From contig JAQYVF010000008.1 of NCBI GenBank assembly GCA_030145625.1, positions 1 through 64,000 on the forward strand: DNA of 64,000 nt, given 5' to 3'. The translations under genes and the position numbers were made by a program. Source of the stretch: Desulfocapsa sp. GTDB taxonomy: Bacteria > Desulfobacterota > Desulfobulbia > Desulfobulbales > Desulfocapsaceae. This document shows, one piece after another, positions 34,433-44,677 of the stretch. A model generated the notes under the pieces. That model saw only the letters and a program-made list of their open reading frames with translations. It had not been told where the DNA came from and did no database searches. How positions within the stretch are numbered: position 1 is the first letter of the stretch; the number at the start of each line of letters is the position of its first letter.

Positions 34433-35482
34433 ATGAACAATTGTAAAAGTGTAGCTATTTGCATATCAAATTTCAACATGGCTAATAGCATTTCTAAAGC
34501 TATTGATAGTGCATTAAATCAATCTTATGAAAATTTGGATGTTATAATTGTTGATAACGCATCTACTGATAGCTCTTGGAATATAATTTCAGGTTATTCT
34601 CAAAAATATAATAATGTGAAAATCTATCGAAATGAAAAACACCTACCGATAGATTTTACTGGTAATAAGCTTCTTGAGTATACGTCAGACTATGGTTATG
34701 TCAATTTTTTATCAGCAGATGATACCTTAGAACATGATTTTGTTAAAGAATGTTTAAGATTGTATGGAAAGTCAAATACATTGTTAGGTTATGTGTCAAC
34801 TAGTAGAAATGATGTCATTGGTGATGATGTTTTTCCACAAAAGGCTTTTTATAAACATAGCGCAATAATAAAGGGGTTGGAGCAATTTGTTATTAATTTA
34901 AAAGGTTATAGCATATCACCAGGTCAAATTTTATTTAATAATTTTGCGCTAAAAAAAGTAAACGGTTTTGATGTAAGGTTTAGAGCGTTTGCTGATATGC
35001 ACATGGTTTTACGGCTTAATTCCTTGTTTGATGTTGGCTATATCAATAAACCATTATTTAATTATACAAAGTCTGGTACCAGTGAGACATCTATGAGGGT
35101 CAGAAAAAAGCTTGCCCCAAATTTCATTTATTCCATTAAAATGGATATAATTGAAAACCACCTTCTTAAAGAATTCGAAAGTAGAACAGAAGAACTAAAA
35201 AAATATGTAAATCAATTTATGGTTAAGTATTGCACGCAATTTATTCCTACTATGATGAGAGATAAAGAGTATAAATTGGCTTTAGAATATCTTTTGGCAG
35301 CTGCTTCTTATGACGCATCATTCTATCGTTCAAAGCTGTTTGATTACTTAGAAAAAAACATAGAATCTCAAAACAATATAGATATGGTCATATTTGATTG
35401 TTTTAAAAAAGAATTTCTTAATGATGCAGTATGCGGAACATCACCGCCGTATGATTTGCCTAATGGTTCCATAGCCATTTAA
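34433..35482 (+). CDS. family 2 glycosyltransferase
   Basis: 349 residues, GT-A fold: SVAICISNFNMANSISKAIDSALNQSYENLDVIIVDNASTDSSW and FLSADDT as the DxD-like site (near residue 98). The C-terminal part is helical. It is a paralogue in layout of the GT2 at 32034, and equally AT-rich. GGAG lies 11 nt before the ATG. A slippage-prone repeat lies immediately upstream, which could make expression variable. Donor and acceptor are unknown. Confidence 0.9.
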   Translation: MNNCKSVAICISNFNMANSISKAIDSALNQSYENLDVIIVDNASTDSSWNIISGYSQKYNNVKIYRNEKHLPIDFTGNKLLEYTSDYGYVNFLSADDTLEHDFVKECLRLYGKSNTLLGYVSTSRNDVIGDDVFPQKAFYKHSAIIKGLEQFVINLKGYSISPGQILFNNFALKKVNGFDVRFRAFADMHMVLRLNSLFDVGYINKPLFNYTKSGTSETSMRVRKKLAPNFIYSIKMDIIENHLLKEFESRTEELKKYVNQFMVKYCTQFIPTMMRDKEYKLALEYLLAAASYDASFYRSKLFDYLEKNIESQNNIDMVIFDCFKKEFLNDAVCGTSPPYDLPNGSIAI

Positions 35483-35533
35483 TATTATAAGTTATCCTTT
35501 ATGGATGAGTGAACCAATGGACTGTGGGGAGTT

Positions 35534-37231
35534 TTATGCTTTACACCTTATTGTCTTCAGCTTGAAGGTCTCAGAATGATTCTTCCAGTTTTTGTCTTTG
35601 TTGATAATATCGTTGTATTTGTTAGATAGTTCTTTGATTTTATCTGTACTGTAGTTTAGGAAAGTGTAGATTTGTATTAAAACATAGTATGCAAATGCAT
35701 GTGATGGATATTTTCGTACCATAGATTCAAAATATGGTAGAGCTATTTCATGTCTGTTATTTTTTAAGTTCCAGTTGTTGACAAAATTAGCATCAAGATT
35801 CATGTGATACATTTCATCACTAATTGTGCTCGGATCAATTCCTGGAGCTTTAATAGTTGCATTGGAAATTAGATGTTTGGAAAAGTCATTTTCAACAATG
35901 TAATTATTTTCAATGCATTGGTTGTATAATCTGCTGCCAACTATTGGAACTGCCAGAAAAAAATAAACCCAGTCAAAACCAACATCTTGTATCATCTCGG
36001 CTGTCTCTAGTCTATGTTCTGGTAGCTCCCCTGGTAATCCTAGAACTATAAACGCATGCACACGGATATCTTGATCTCTTAAAAATTGAACAGCTGGCTT
36101 TATGTGCTTGCTTAAGTGGGGTTTTCTTATTAATTTGCTGAGAACAAAGTCTGAACCAGATTCGACTGCTAGATTGACAGCAGAGACCCCTGCATTTTTA
36201 AGAGCAATCGACAATTCGTAATCAATTCCTCTTACCGAAATTCCATTCGGAAATTCTACTCTTATATTTCTTTTTGCTATTTCTTTTAAAACTGCCTTTG
36301 CCCGATCTGTATCGGCTAAAAAATGATCATCTTCAATGAGTAATACATTCATTCCATAATTATCAATCATGGAATCCAGCTCTGAGGTAATTCTTGAGAT
36401 ACTCATCTTTCTTATGATTTTGCCATGGATTGATGTGTTCGAACAGTAGATGCACTTATATGGGCAACCTCTCGATGTGTGAATCGAAAATTCTTTTTTT
36501 AATAAAGAGTTGGCGTATCTTTTATCAACAGATCTGCCATTATACTTTTTTAGGTCAATGAGATCATATTCCAATATCGGAATTTCATCCAAATTTTCGA
36601 TATAAGATGCTTTGAATGTGAACTCTTTCTTTATTTTTTCTCTAGTAATCCAACTATTACTAGTATTGAAAGATGATTGCATGTTTTTCGAATTTAGTAA
36701 GTCAAGCATAGGTATCTCACCTTCAGCCAGACATATTGCATCTACATTTTCGAAATTCTTCAGAATTTCGTGGGGGAGATTGGATGCTAGACCGCCTCCG
36801 ATGATAAACAGTGGTGGATTTATGGTACTTTTAACAACATTCGATAAGTCTTCAATGTATTTGTAGGCATTGTTGAACAATGCGGAAAGGCCAACGATGT
36901 CATAATCCTTTTCTAGAAGTTTGTTCCGTACCGTTTCATATAATGAATTATTGACATTTGGTTTACTGTGAGGACTTTCCTTACCACTTAAATATTCAAA
37001 TGCTTCTAAGTTTAAATCAATTAGGTCGATATCTAATTCTACTAACGAATATTTTCTCAAATAAGAAACGATTGATAGGATTCCATATGGAACCGTAAAT
37101 ACCGGAATAGAATCTAGTCGGTCACTATTTAATGATTGAAAATTAAAGTATGGTGGAATAATAAAAAGTATATTTTTATTATTATGACTGTTGGTGGCTA
37201 GGACGTTTTCTGGGCTATTAAGATGGTTCAT
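35534..37231 (-). CDS. B12-type radical SAM protein
   Basis: 565 residues from the ATG at 37231, which has AGGGAAA upstream; the track start is a TTG 7 codons earlier. The N-terminal cobalamin-binding-like domain (IVGLSALFNNAYKYI, IIGGGLASNLPHEIL) precedes the radical SAM core with CPYKCIYC (Cys256, Cys260, Cys263). A C-terminal helical region (last 80 residues) has TPR-like character (FESMVRKYPSHAFAYYVLIQIYTFL). The cobalamin His motif is not obvious. It is AT-rich, convergent with the GT2 gene and isolated, so a separate promoter is likely. The substrate is unknown; a methyl or C-C modification of a surface glycan is plausible. Confidence 0.82.
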   Translation of the reverse strand: MNHLNSPENVLATNSHNNKNILFIIPPYFNFQSLNSDRLDSIPVFTVPYGILSIVSYLRKYSLVELDIDLIDLNLEAFEYLSGKESPHSKPNVNNSLYETVRNKLLEKDYDIVGLSALFNNAYKYIEDLSNVVKSTINPPLFIIGGGLASNLPHEILKNFENVDAICLAEGEIPMLDLLNSKNMQSSFNTSNSWITREKIKKEFTFKASYIENLDEIPILEYDLIDLKKYNGRSVDKRYANSLLKKEFSIHTSRGCPYKCIYCSNTSIHGKIIRKMSISRITSELDSMIDNYGMNVLLIEDDHFLADTDRAKAVLKEIAKRNIRVEFPNGISVRGIDYELSIALKNAGVSAVNLAVESGSDFVLSKLIRKPHLSKHIKPAVQFLRDQDIRVHAFIVLGLPGELPEHRLETAEMIQDVGFDWVYFFLAVPIVGSRLYNQCIENNYIVENDFSKHLISNATIKAPGIDPSTISDEMYHMNLDANFVNNWNLKNNRHEIALPYFESMVRKYPSHAFAYYVLIQIYTFLNYSTDKIKELSNKYNDIINKDKNWKNHSETFKLKTIRCKA

Positions 37232-37337
37232 ACTTACATTTTCCCTGTGCAATTTTGCCTTTACTTAGTTGATTACGAAAACCTAAGCCGGATGCCTATT
37301 TTGTATTATTGTTGTTTTCTTATTGTGTGGTCAAAGG

Positions 37338-38525
37338 TTAAACGTTAGTTCTTTCTTTTGGTAGTGCGTAAACGACTAATCCAGTTCCCCACCATCCGTG
37401 TAATCTAAGATAGAAATGATAGTTGGTTACATGGCTCATGAGCCATGTGGCAAGGTCTTTCATGTGATGCTCACCATGGTAGACCGTTGCAGCTATTATC
37501 GGTCGATTTTGTTGTAATTTTGTCAGGCCACCTTTCAGAGCATCGAGTTCCCCTCCTTCCAGGTGAACCTTAATGAAGGTTGGGCAAAACTCTAAGCTGT
37601 CTAAGGTGGTAACTTGTACGTTCATACCACCTTTTCCAAGCTGGCTGGCATAGTTAAGTCCAGAAATAAAAGAGCCTTTATGCTTTTTTCTTCCAATAGC
37701 TATCTCTTTAAATTGTATTTTTTTTCTTGAATAAGAAGGCAGTGATTGGAGGAGGGTTTTTTGAAGCTTGATCATGTTTTCGGGGTCAGCTTCTATTGCC
37801 ATTATTTTCATGAATTTACCTGCAACTCGGTCCAAAAACTGCGGAATAATCTCTCCATGGTGTGCTCCAACATCAAGGAAACATTCACTACCGGTCAGGG
37901 CTTTAGTGACCTCAGGGATAAAGTATCTGGAGGAAGTATCAACTTCGGCTTTATGAAAAGACCATTCTTCACGAAGCATTCTCCATGCTAAAAATTGTAA
38001 ATGACTAGCACGCGAGTGATTATCTTGCCATGCCCCTAAGAGAGAAGCGTGAACTTGTCTGTCTTGTTCAGAAAAACGATGACCAAACCAACCATTGTTT
38101 AATGGATGTTGATCTTTAAATTGGTGAGTTAGGTCATAGAAAGGAATAATTTTTTCCCAACCCTGCTTTTGCAGGGGGCGAACTACATTATTCCAGGAGA
38201 AAGTTGATATGCAAATGGCTAGTATTGCATTTTTTTTATCCATAGGAGGCACTTCCTCTGGATTGAGGATCTGTACGTCCTTCCAGAATTCTTGTTGTCT
38301 AGCTGTGTCGGCATTGCGATCAACTATGTAGAGAAAGGTCTGACCTACTTTTTGTAGATAGTCGCAGGCCAATTTTCCTAGCTTGCCGGCACCGTAAAGA
38401 ATCAGGGGGCCGTTAAGCTGAGGATAGCTTTCACAGGGGGGAGGAGAACAAATTTTTTCCAATAGGACCAAAGACTCGTCAGAGTTGGGTGCCGAGGGGA
38501 AAATTATTTCATCGTAGAGAGCCAT
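37338..38525 (-). CDS. FkbM-family methyltransferase with N-terminal Rossmann-like domain
   Basis: 395 residues. The N-terminal 140 residues form a nucleotide-binding-like domain (PLILYGAGKLGKLACDYL, GAG at 45-47; VDRNAD). The C-terminal half is an FkbM-type SAM methyltransferase (CFLDVGAHHGEIIPQFL, IEADPENMIKLQKTL, TTLDSLEFCPTFIKVHLEGGELDALKG). FkbM enzymes O-methylate sugars and polyketides. It is the last gene of the long minus-strand island operon and overlaps the GT4 gene by 22 nt. O-methylation of a glycan unit is the most likely role. Confidence 0.88.
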   Translation of the reverse strand: MALYDEIIFPSAPNSDESLVLLEKICSPPPCESYPQLNGPLILYGAGKLGKLACDYLQKVGQTFLYIVDRNADTARQQEFWKDVQILNPEEVPPMDKKNAILAICISTFSWNNVVRPLQKQGWEKIIPFYDLTHQFKDQHPLNNGWFGHRFSEQDRQVHASLLGAWQDNHSRASHLQFLAWRMLREEWSFHKAEVDTSSRYFIPEVTKALTGSECFLDVGAHHGEIIPQFLDRVAGKFMKIMAIEADPENMIKLQKTLLQSLPSYSRKKIQFKEIAIGRKKHKGSFISGLNYASQLGKGGMNVQVTTLDSLEFCPTFIKVHLEGGELDALKGGLTKLQQNRPIIAATVYHGEHHMKDLATWLMSHVTNYHFYLRLHGWWGTGLVVYALPKERTNV

Positions 38526-39790
38526 TGACTCCAGATCCTGAGCTGTTGGTTGTTCTTAAAGTAATTGCAAAAATGGTAAACTGAACCTTTTTTTTGCTCA
38601 ACAAGACCATGAAACGAATAGGGGGGGATTTCCGATCTGTTGGATTGTGTAGAAAAAAAAGACGTTTCTCTTTGTTGCATCAGAAACCATTGTGATGGGT
38701 CGGTCCCCAGTTTTTCTTGAAAGGGTATGATGCTTTTTTCATTTTGGATAATTATATGATATTGCTCTAGCATGTCTGTTTTGAGTCGATCAAGACTGAA
38801 TCGACTTCTCACTTTCTTAGTGGCTTGCTCTGATAACGTCAGTCGTTCTAAAGGATTTTCATGAAGCCATCTTATGACCTCGCCAAATTCCTGAGGGGTT
38901 TTGACGATGAGGCCTGTTTTATGATTCGTGATAAGGTTTGATTCCACCGGGTTGTTTAAAACAACGGGAACTACACCCATGGCCATGGCTTCGAGCAGAG
39001 CATTCTCTGTCGTACCGTAATGTTGAGGATTGAGGATGTAGGGAATGACATTGATATTCTTAAGCTCGGTGACAATGTCAGGGCAATAACCCCGAAATTC
39101 TAACATTCCTTTACATCCTGCCTGTCGGCACTGAGATTCCAAAATGTCTCTGTTGGTCTCGTCTCCAATCATACGAACTTGAAAATCAGGCAGGGTAACA
39201 CTGGCCAGAAAATTGACATAGTCTGGATGAAGCTTCGAGAAGTTGAGGCTGCCAAGGTAACCGGCCCTCAGAGGGTCTTCAATGCTGCGAACAGGTAAGG
39301 GGAGTTCATTGATGCCTCCGGCACTATGGATAACTCCCAGTTTATTCCTATCGTCAGGGGGAAGACTTTGAACCTCCTCAGTTTCCAATGAACACGGTGA
39401 GGTGAACAGACATCTGTGGGCAATTTTTATCAGTGCTGTTGGAATGGTAGGTGTGTGAAGGCCTGAAACATGGCACCAGAGGAGTAGTCGGATGGCGGGT
39501 AGCGGCGGAGTGCCGCACAGGGCAGCCATAACGGCAGGGTGCCCCCACCATTCAACCTGGACGATATCTGCATTTTCGGCAAGGTTTCTTAGCTGGCGCT
39601 GAGATGGCGCAAGGATAACCTCTGTTCCTGATTGTTTAATCTGATTAACGAACTGAAATTTTTCGGGTCTCTCCAGGCAAACAATCGAATGAGAAATACC
39701 TGAACTGTCTTGCGTCAGGCCGCTTAAGGCTTTGCCAATACCGCCACCCAGGTGAGCAGTTATATGAAGCACTCGAATGTTTTTAATCAT
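38504..39790 (-). CDS. family 4 glycosyltransferase
   Basis: 428 residues, GT-B fold. The C-terminal donor domain has AGYLGSLNFSKLHPDYV, VRMIGDE, LEFRGYCPDI and the EX7E-like ENALLEAMAMGVVPVVLNN segment. The N-terminal domain opens with IRVLHITAHLGGGIGKALSGL. The last 70 residues are an extra unrecognised tail. It overlaps both neighbours (radical SAM/SPASM by 4 nt, FkbM by 22 nt), so it is co-translated. The sugar donor may be the CDP-deoxyhexose made by the genes upstream. Confidence 0.9.
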   Translation of the reverse strand: MIKNIRVLHITAHLGGGIGKALSGLTQDSSGISHSIVCLERPEKFQFVNQIKQSGTEVILAPSQRQLRNLAENADIVQVEWWGHPAVMAALCGTPPLPAIRLLLWCHVSGLHTPTIPTALIKIAHRCLFTSPCSLETEEVQSLPPDDRNKLGVIHSAGGINELPLPVRSIEDPLRAGYLGSLNFSKLHPDYVNFLASVTLPDFQVRMIGDETNRDILESQCRQAGCKGMLEFRGYCPDIVTELKNINVIPYILNPQHYGTTENALLEAMAMGVVPVVLNNPVESNLITNHKTGLIVKTPQEFGEVIRWLHENPLERLTLSEQATKKVRSRFSLDRLKTDMLEQYHIIIQNEKSIIPFQEKLGTDPSQWFLMQQRETSFFSTQSNRSEIPPYSFHGLVEQKKGSVYHFCNYFKNNQQLRIWSQWLSTMK

Positions 39791-40803
39791 GGATGTAAAA
39801 TCGTTATCTTTTTTAGCAGCTGGGCGGCATAGGGATCGATGTTGTCGGGTGCACAGTGGGTCAGTTGACCACAGGCAGCGCAGACAGCATTCTCTTTTCT
39901 GTTGCCTCGCAGGTGTTCCAGGCGATGGTTATGAAGGGGGAGGGCCTGCCAGATTTCTTTAAGGCTCTCTTTTTTAACATCACCAATCTGGAGTTTTCTG
40001 GCCCAGTCGAGAAAACAGAGACTGACTGTACCGTCGGAGTTGACCGCCATTGAGTAAAAGATATAGGGGCAGGTCATCACTTCACTGATGGGTTGGTCAT
40101 AGATGCCTTTGGTGATGTCGATGCCGAGTTTTTCCTGGATGTCGAACTCTGGCCAACAGGGCGCAATGTTTTCGATGAATATTCGGTCGGCATAGTTGCC
40201 GAAGGTGCTGTAAAATAAGTCCTTATCGTTGTCTGAAAGGAAGTCACCAGCAATTTTGATACAAATTTCGCAGCTCCCTTTCATCTCATAAAGTCGTTTA
40301 ATGTTCTCTACAAATTTTTGAAAATTTACTTTGGTGCGGGTGAATTCGAGAAACTGCTCGTCACTGAGACCGTCCACAGAGATATTAATACGGTCGAGAC
40401 CTGCTTCCAATGCAGGCTTGATTCTCTTGGGAGTCAGCAGTGAGCCGTTGGTAGTGGTGTCGATTGATTCTACACATCCAGAGTCTTTGGCGTACTGGAT
40501 CATGTCACCAAAGCGGGGGTTGAGAAAGGGTTCTCCTTCTTTATAGAGTCTGAGGACCTTTACTGGCCGGTCAAAGTCCCTAAGGTCATCGATGATCTTT
40601 TTGTAGGTGTCGAAATCCATGTTTCCCTGCCAGCGGCCAGCGCTGCGAATCAGCTCTTGATCACCGTTGGGACAGAATTTACAGCGGAAATTGCAGGCGC
40701 TGGAGGGATCGACAAAAAGGACGAAGGGGGTTGACAGGGGAATTACCTTTTCGAGACGGGTTCTGCCTTCCTGATTGATGCGTGGTTTGATTTCAGCTTT
40801 CAT
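39787..40803 (-). CDS. radical SAM/SPASM domain protein
   Basis: 338 residues. The radical SAM core holds CNFRCKFC (Cys37, Cys41, Cys44). The C-terminal SPASM region has cysteines in MTCPY, SLCFLDW and CAACGQLTHC, expected to hold auxiliary Fe-S clusters. SPASM enzymes include peptide-modifying maturases and sugar dehydrogenases such as BtrN. Its place between a deoxysugar reductase and a GT4 gene favours a sugar dehydrogenase, epimerase or dehydratase role, although this is inferred. No small precursor peptide gene is seen nearby. Confidence 0.85.
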   Translation of the reverse strand: MKAEIKPRINQEGRTRLEKVIPLSTPFVLFVDPSSACNFRCKFCPNGDQELIRSAGRWQGNMDFDTYKKIIDDLRDFDRPVKVLRLYKEGEPFLNPRFGDMIQYAKDSGCVESIDTTTNGSLLTPKRIKPALEAGLDRINISVDGLSDEQFLEFTRTKVNFQKFVENIKRLYEMKGSCEICIKIAGDFLSDNDKDLFYSTFGNYADRIFIENIAPCWPEFDIQEKLGIDITKGIYDQPISEVMTCPYIFYSMAVNSDGTVSLCFLDWARKLQIGDVKKESLKEIWQALPLHNHRLEHLRGNRKENAVCAACGQLTHCAPDNIDPYAAQLLKKITILHP

Positions 40804-40817
40804 TTTTCTGTGCCAAG

Positions 40818-41684
40818 CTATGAATTGAGAACCTGGCCGGTGATGGCCTCGAATGTCGCGTTGTTTCCCCAGTAGGACATTGGCTCATAATTAGGATAGG
40901 GGTAATATCCCAGGTTCAGTTGGATGGAGGCTTGAGTATTTTTGATGTGTTTTTGAACTAATTGGCGTACCGAAACAGGTTTGCCGCTGCAGATGTTGAT
41001 GATGCCGTCAAAATCGTTATTTTCAAGAATGGTCGTAATTTTTTCGGCCATGGTTTCGACTGGAAGGTAGTCGCGGAGTTGTTCACCTCCGGACATATTA
41101 AAGATATTCTCTCCTCTTTTGATGGCCTGATCAAGCAAGGGCAGAAGGCTTTTGGGGTTCTGTCCTGGGCCGTGCATATAGAAGAGCCTTCCCCATTGTA
41201 ATCGAAAAGGCACACTTTTTTGAAGTTCCTGTAGGTATTTTCTTAAAAAATCCTTGGCCATGGCATAGGGGAGGACGGGGGCACTGGGCATCTCTTCTGA
41301 GAGGCAGCCTTCCTGCATGCCATACTCGAAACAGGTACCGGAAACGAAAATATTCGGAATTTTTCTTTCAGCAATCGTTCGAAGAAACTTCATGTCGCCA
41401 GGCAGCAGTGCATCTATATGTGCCAGGGATCGGTAGTCGTCCAGGTTTGACCAGGCCAGGTGGACGAGGGCATCGAATTGTTCGGCAGGGATGTGTTGAT
41501 AAGAGGATTCGTCATGAATGTCGCAAGAGATGATGCGAACACCTTCAGGCCAGGAATCACTCGGACTGATCGCAGTAGCAGGACGGATCAGGAGGGTCAC
41601 TCTGTGACCTCTGTCAAGGAGTACTCGGAGCAAATGTTTGCCGATAAATCCTGTACCACCTGTCATGAGAATATGCATGCACAT
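40818..41684 (-). CDS. NAD-dependent epimerase/reductase of the deoxysugar pathway
   Basis: About 288 residues, extended SDR fold with MTGGTGFIGKH at the N-terminus and the catalytic YAMAKDFL (Tyr-x-x-x-Lys) near residue 145. The track start is a TTG at 41702; the ATG at 41684, right after the RfbC-like stop, gives MCMHILMTGG and is preferred (ATG 41678 is also possible). It follows RfbF, RfbG, RfbH and the RfbC-like epimerase, the place of the final 4-ketoreductase in CDP-3,6-dideoxyhexose synthesis (AscF or RfbJ type). Confidence 0.85.
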   Translation of the reverse strand: MCMHILMTGGTGFIGKHLLRVLLDRGHRVTLLIRPATAISPSDSWPEGVRIISCDIHDESSYQHIPAEQFDALVHLAWSNLDDYRSLAHIDALLPGDMKFLRTIAERKIPNIFVSGTCFEYGMQEGCLSEEMPSAPVLPYAMAKDFLRKYLQELQKSVPFRLQWGRLFYMHGPGQNPKSLLPLLDQAIKRGENIFNMSGGEQLRDYLPVETMAEKITTILENNDFDGIINICSGKPVSVRQLVQKHIKNTQASIQLNLGYYPYPNYEPMSYWGNNATFEAITGQVLNS

Positions 41685-41685
41685 C

Positions 41686-42246
41686 TTATCGGTTTTCTGC
41701 AAAATGAAAGGGGGATTTGAAGTCTTTCAATAAGGGGAATGAGAGATCACGAGGTGAAATGCTCGGATTGCGATCAGGCCAGGAAATGCCTGCAGAATCC
41801 CAGCGGATGCCCATGTCATGCTTGGGAGCATACAGGCTGGATACCTTATAGTGCATGGTCGCCCTGTCACTGGTGACATAAAATCCGTGTGCCAATCCTT
41901 TCGGGATGTAGAGCATATTTCTTTTCTCTGCGCAGAGTTCAACCAGGAAATGCCTGCCGAAAGTGGGGGAGCCCTGTCTGAGGTCCAGCACTGCATCGAC
42001 AATGTTTCCTTCGCTGCAGTAGACCAGCTTGTTGTGATCTTGGGGGGGAGTTTGAAAATGGAGCCCACGCAGGACCCCGTGTCGCGATACAGAGTAATAT
42101 TCTTCTTGCCAGTCTGTGCAGAGGTTTATTGTTCTGAACGCCTCCTGATGATAGGTTTTTATGAAAATGCCCCGGTCGTCCTCGATGACCTTCGGGGCAA
42201 TTTCGTAGCAACCGGGAATTTTTATCTCCTTCAGAGTCAGCTGCAT
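41686..42246 (-). CDS. RfbC-like 4-keto-6-deoxysugar 3,5-epimerase
   Basis: 186 residues, cupin fold of the dTDP-4-dehydrorhamnose 3,5-epimerase family ([52 protein letters not shown]). The active-site His of RGLHFQ is present. No rfbA, rfbB or rfbD genes are adjacent. The cluster is instead rfbF-rfbG-rfbH, so the substrate is probably a CDP sugar, as for AscE of CDP-ascarylose synthesis. It overlaps rfbH by 10 nt. Confidence 0.9.
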   Translation of the reverse strand: MQLTLKEIKIPGCYEIAPKVIEDDRGIFIKTYHQEAFRTINLCTDWQEEYYSVSRHGVLRGLHFQTPPQDHNKLVYCSEGNIVDAVLDLRQGSPTFGRHFLVELCAEKRNMLYIPKGLAHGFYVTSDRATMHYKVSSLYAPKHDMGIRWDSAGISWPDRNPSISPRDLSFPLLKDFKSPFHFAENR

Positions 42247-43589
42247 GATGTCTTCACAAAATCTACTATGGTCTCGATTATATAGTCGAGCATTTCAGAG
42301 GTGAGACCGGGGTATACACCCAGCCAGAAAGTGTCTCTCATGATACGGTCTGTTACAGCCAGATCTCCAATGACACGATATCCCTGGCCGGTGGAGCGCA
42401 TCTCGTCGAAACAAGGATGTTTGATAAGGTTGCCGGCAAAGAGCATCCGGGTCTGTATTCCTTTTTTTTCCAGATGTTGAACAATTTCATCCCGTCCGAA
42501 AGATGCTTCCGGTTTGACTGTGAGCAGAAAACCAAACCATGAAGGGATTGACTCTTCAGTGGCCTCGGGGAGAATGAAGGTGTCTTGAAGATCATGAAGT
42601 CCATCATGGAGCTGTTGCCAGTTTTTGATACGTGCCTCGGTAAAACTATGCAGTTTCTTGAGTTGAGCGCAGCCTATGGCTGCCTGCATTTCCGTTACTT
42701 TCAGGTTGTACCCAAAGTGGGAATACACATATTTGTGGTCGTAGCCACTGGGAAGTTCACCGTACTGTTTGTTGAAGCGCTGGTGGCAGCTGTTGTCGCT
42801 GCCACCAGGACACCAGCAGTCACGGCCCCAGTCTCTAAACGACTCGACGATACGCTTCAAGAGAGGGTTGTCGGTATAGACGGCGCCTCCTTCCCCCATG
42901 GTCATGTGGTGGGGAGGGTAAAAGCTGGAGGTACCAAGATGGCCTATGGTTCCTGTTCGTTTCCACTCTCCGTCTATCAGGTATGTTGATCCGAGAGCAT
43001 CGCAGTTGTCTTCTATCAGCCAGAGATCATGACGGTCGCAGAAAGATTTGAGAGTGCGCAGATCGAAGGGGTTGCCAAGGGTATGGGCAATCATGACCGC
43101 TCTTGTTCGTTCCGAAAGAGCGTTGTCGAGCTGGCGAATGTCAATATTGTAGGTAGGCAGGGTTACGTCGACGAATACCGGGATGGCTCCAAACTGGATG
43201 ATCGGGGCTACCGTTGTGGGAAAACCTGCTGCTATTGTAATGACTTCGTCCCCTGGTAAGATACTTTTTTCTTCGAGCTTATGAGAGGTTAGAGTCATGA
43301 AGGCGAGTAAATTTGCTGAAGAGCCGGAGTTGACAAGTGAACAGTGGCCAATTCCCAGATAGTGGGCGAACTCCTTTTCAAACTGTTCGGCGTAACGCCC
43401 GGCCGTCAGCCAGAAATCCAGAGAGGAGTCTATGAGGGATGCCATTTCCTCCTCGTCGTAGACTCTGCCTCCATAGGGGATATAGTCCCCGCGAGCGTAG
43501 GGTCTTCTGTCGGCCTGGACCTGACGCTGGTAGGCCACTGCTGCTTCAATGGCCTTTTGCCTTAATGTTTCGCGTGTATTCTTACTCAA
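42237..43589 (-). CDS. rfbH: CDP-4-keto-6-deoxyglucose 3-dehydrase (E1)
   Basis: 450 residues, a PLP/PMP enzyme of the RfbH/AscC family. It removes the C3 hydroxyl from CDP-4-keto-6-deoxyglucose using pyridoxamine phosphate and reducing power from an E3 reductase. The normal aminotransferase Lys is replaced by His in [15 protein letters not shown] (near 231), the family hallmark. Cysteine residues in the [14 protein letters not shown] insert and elsewhere could hold the 2Fe2S cluster. It overlaps rfbG by 4 nt. No E3 (RfbI/AscD) gene is visible in the window, so electrons must come from elsewhere. Confidence 0.93.
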   Translation of the reverse strand: MSKNTRETLRQKAIEAAVAYQRQVQADRRPYARGDYIPYGGRVYDEEEMASLIDSSLDFWLTAGRYAEQFEKEFAHYLGIGHCSLVNSGSSANLLAFMTLTSHKLEEKSILPGDEVITIAAGFPTTVAPIIQFGAIPVFVDVTLPTYNIDIRQLDNALSERTRAVMIAHTLGNPFDLRTLKSFCDRHDLWLIEDNCDALGSTYLIDGEWKRTGTIGHLGTSSFYPPHHMTMGEGGAVYTDNPLLKRIVESFRDWGRDCWCPGGSDNSCHQRFNKQYGELPSGYDHKYVYSHFGYNLKVTEMQAAIGCAQLKKLHSFTEARIKNWQQLHDGLHDLQDTFILPEATEESIPSWFGFLLTVKPEASFGRDEIVQHLEKKGIQTRMLFAGNLIKHPCFDEMRSTGQGYRVIGDLAVTDRIMRDTFWLGVYPGLTSEMLDYIIETIVDFVKTSCS

Positions 43590-44677
43590 AGTGTGTCGCC
43601 TGGGGATTGTTTTTGTACCAGTGCTTCGTAAGCGTTGATCTGCTTCAATGTCAGAGCTCGCATATCAACACCACTTTTTTGCTGTGTTTTGTACCAGTTG
43701 ATGGTCCACTCCAGAGCAATATCAAGATTGAAGACAGGCCGCCAGTTTAGTAGACTGCTGGCTTTGGAACAGTCAAGTTTGAGAGTTATGGCTTCATGCG
43801 GATGGGGGCCTGGAGCGACAGACCATTGGGCTTCATCTCCCCAGAGGGTAGCAGATTTCTTTATGACTTCTTCGACAGTGCATATATCTCTTTCAGAAGG
43901 TCCGAAATTCCAGCCGCTGCAGTAGTCCTGGCTTTTTTGCGACATCTTTTTTGCCAGCAGGATATAGCCTCTTAAGGGTTCCAATACATGCTGCCACGGA
44001 CGGATGGCCTTGGGAGCTCTGATGTGCAACGTGTTTTCAGAAGAGAAGGCACGCACCATGTCGGGAATCAAACGATCTTCCGACCAGTCACCTCCACCAA
44101 TCACGTTACCGGCACGCACTGTGGCAATCTGCACTTGCGCCTGCGATAAATAGGAATCTCGGTACGCAGCGGTCACCAGTTCGGCACATCCCTTGCTGCT
44201 CGAATAGGGGTCATGTCCTCCCATGTTGTCTGATTCCCGATAGCCCCAAAGCCATTCACGGTTTTCGTAGCATTTGTCGCTTGTCACAACAATGGCTGCC
44301 CTGACAGAGGGTGTCTGGCGGACGGCTTCCAGGAAGTGGGCCGTCCCCATTACATTCACCTCATAGGTTTCGATCGGAGATTGGTATGATTTTCGCACCA
44401 GTGGCTGTGCCGCCAGGTGAAAGGCGATTTCTGGTTGTGCTTTTTGCATTTCCCGGGTCAGAGACTCAAGGGAGCGAATATCGTTCGTGCAGGATGATAT
44501 CATTTCTCCTAGAGAGGTTATTGCAAAGAAGTTAGGAGAAGTTAAAGGAGAGAGTGCATAACCAAAAACATTTGCTCCGAGATGGTTGAGCCATAGGCTC
44601 AGCCATCCTCCCTTGAAGCCGCTGTGTCCTGTGATAAAAACAGACTTGTCTTGCCAGAAAATATCCTTCATTTCCAT
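43586..44677 (-). CDS. rfbG: CDP-glucose 4,6-dehydratase
   Basis: 363 residues, extended [14 protein letters not shown] is the NAD-binding loop, characteristic for RfbG (GxxGxxG with FKG). The catalytic segment [33 protein letters not shown] carries the Tyr-x-x-x-Lys pair. It converts CDP-glucose to CDP-4-keto-6-deoxyglucose. It lies between rfbF (10-nt overlap) and rfbH, the normal order of the CDP-3,6-dideoxyhexose operon. Confidence 0.95.
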   Translation of the reverse strand: MEMKDIFWQDKSVFITGHSGFKGGWLSLWLNHLGANVFGYALSPLTSPNFFAITSLGEMISSCTNDIRSLESLTREMQKAQPEIAFHLAAQPLVRKSYQSPIETYEVNVMGTAHFLEAVRQTPSVRAAIVVTSDKCYENREWLWGYRESDNMGGHDPYSSSKGCAELVTAAYRDSYLSQAQVQIATVRAGNVIGGGDWSEDRLIPDMVRAFSSENTLHIRAPKAIRPWQHVLEPLRGYILLAKKMSQKSQDYCSGWNFGPSERDICTVEEVIKKSATLWGDEAQWSVAPGPHPHEAITLKLDCSKASSLLNWRPVFNLDIALEWTINWYKTQQKSGVDMRALTLKQINAYEALVQKQSPGDTL

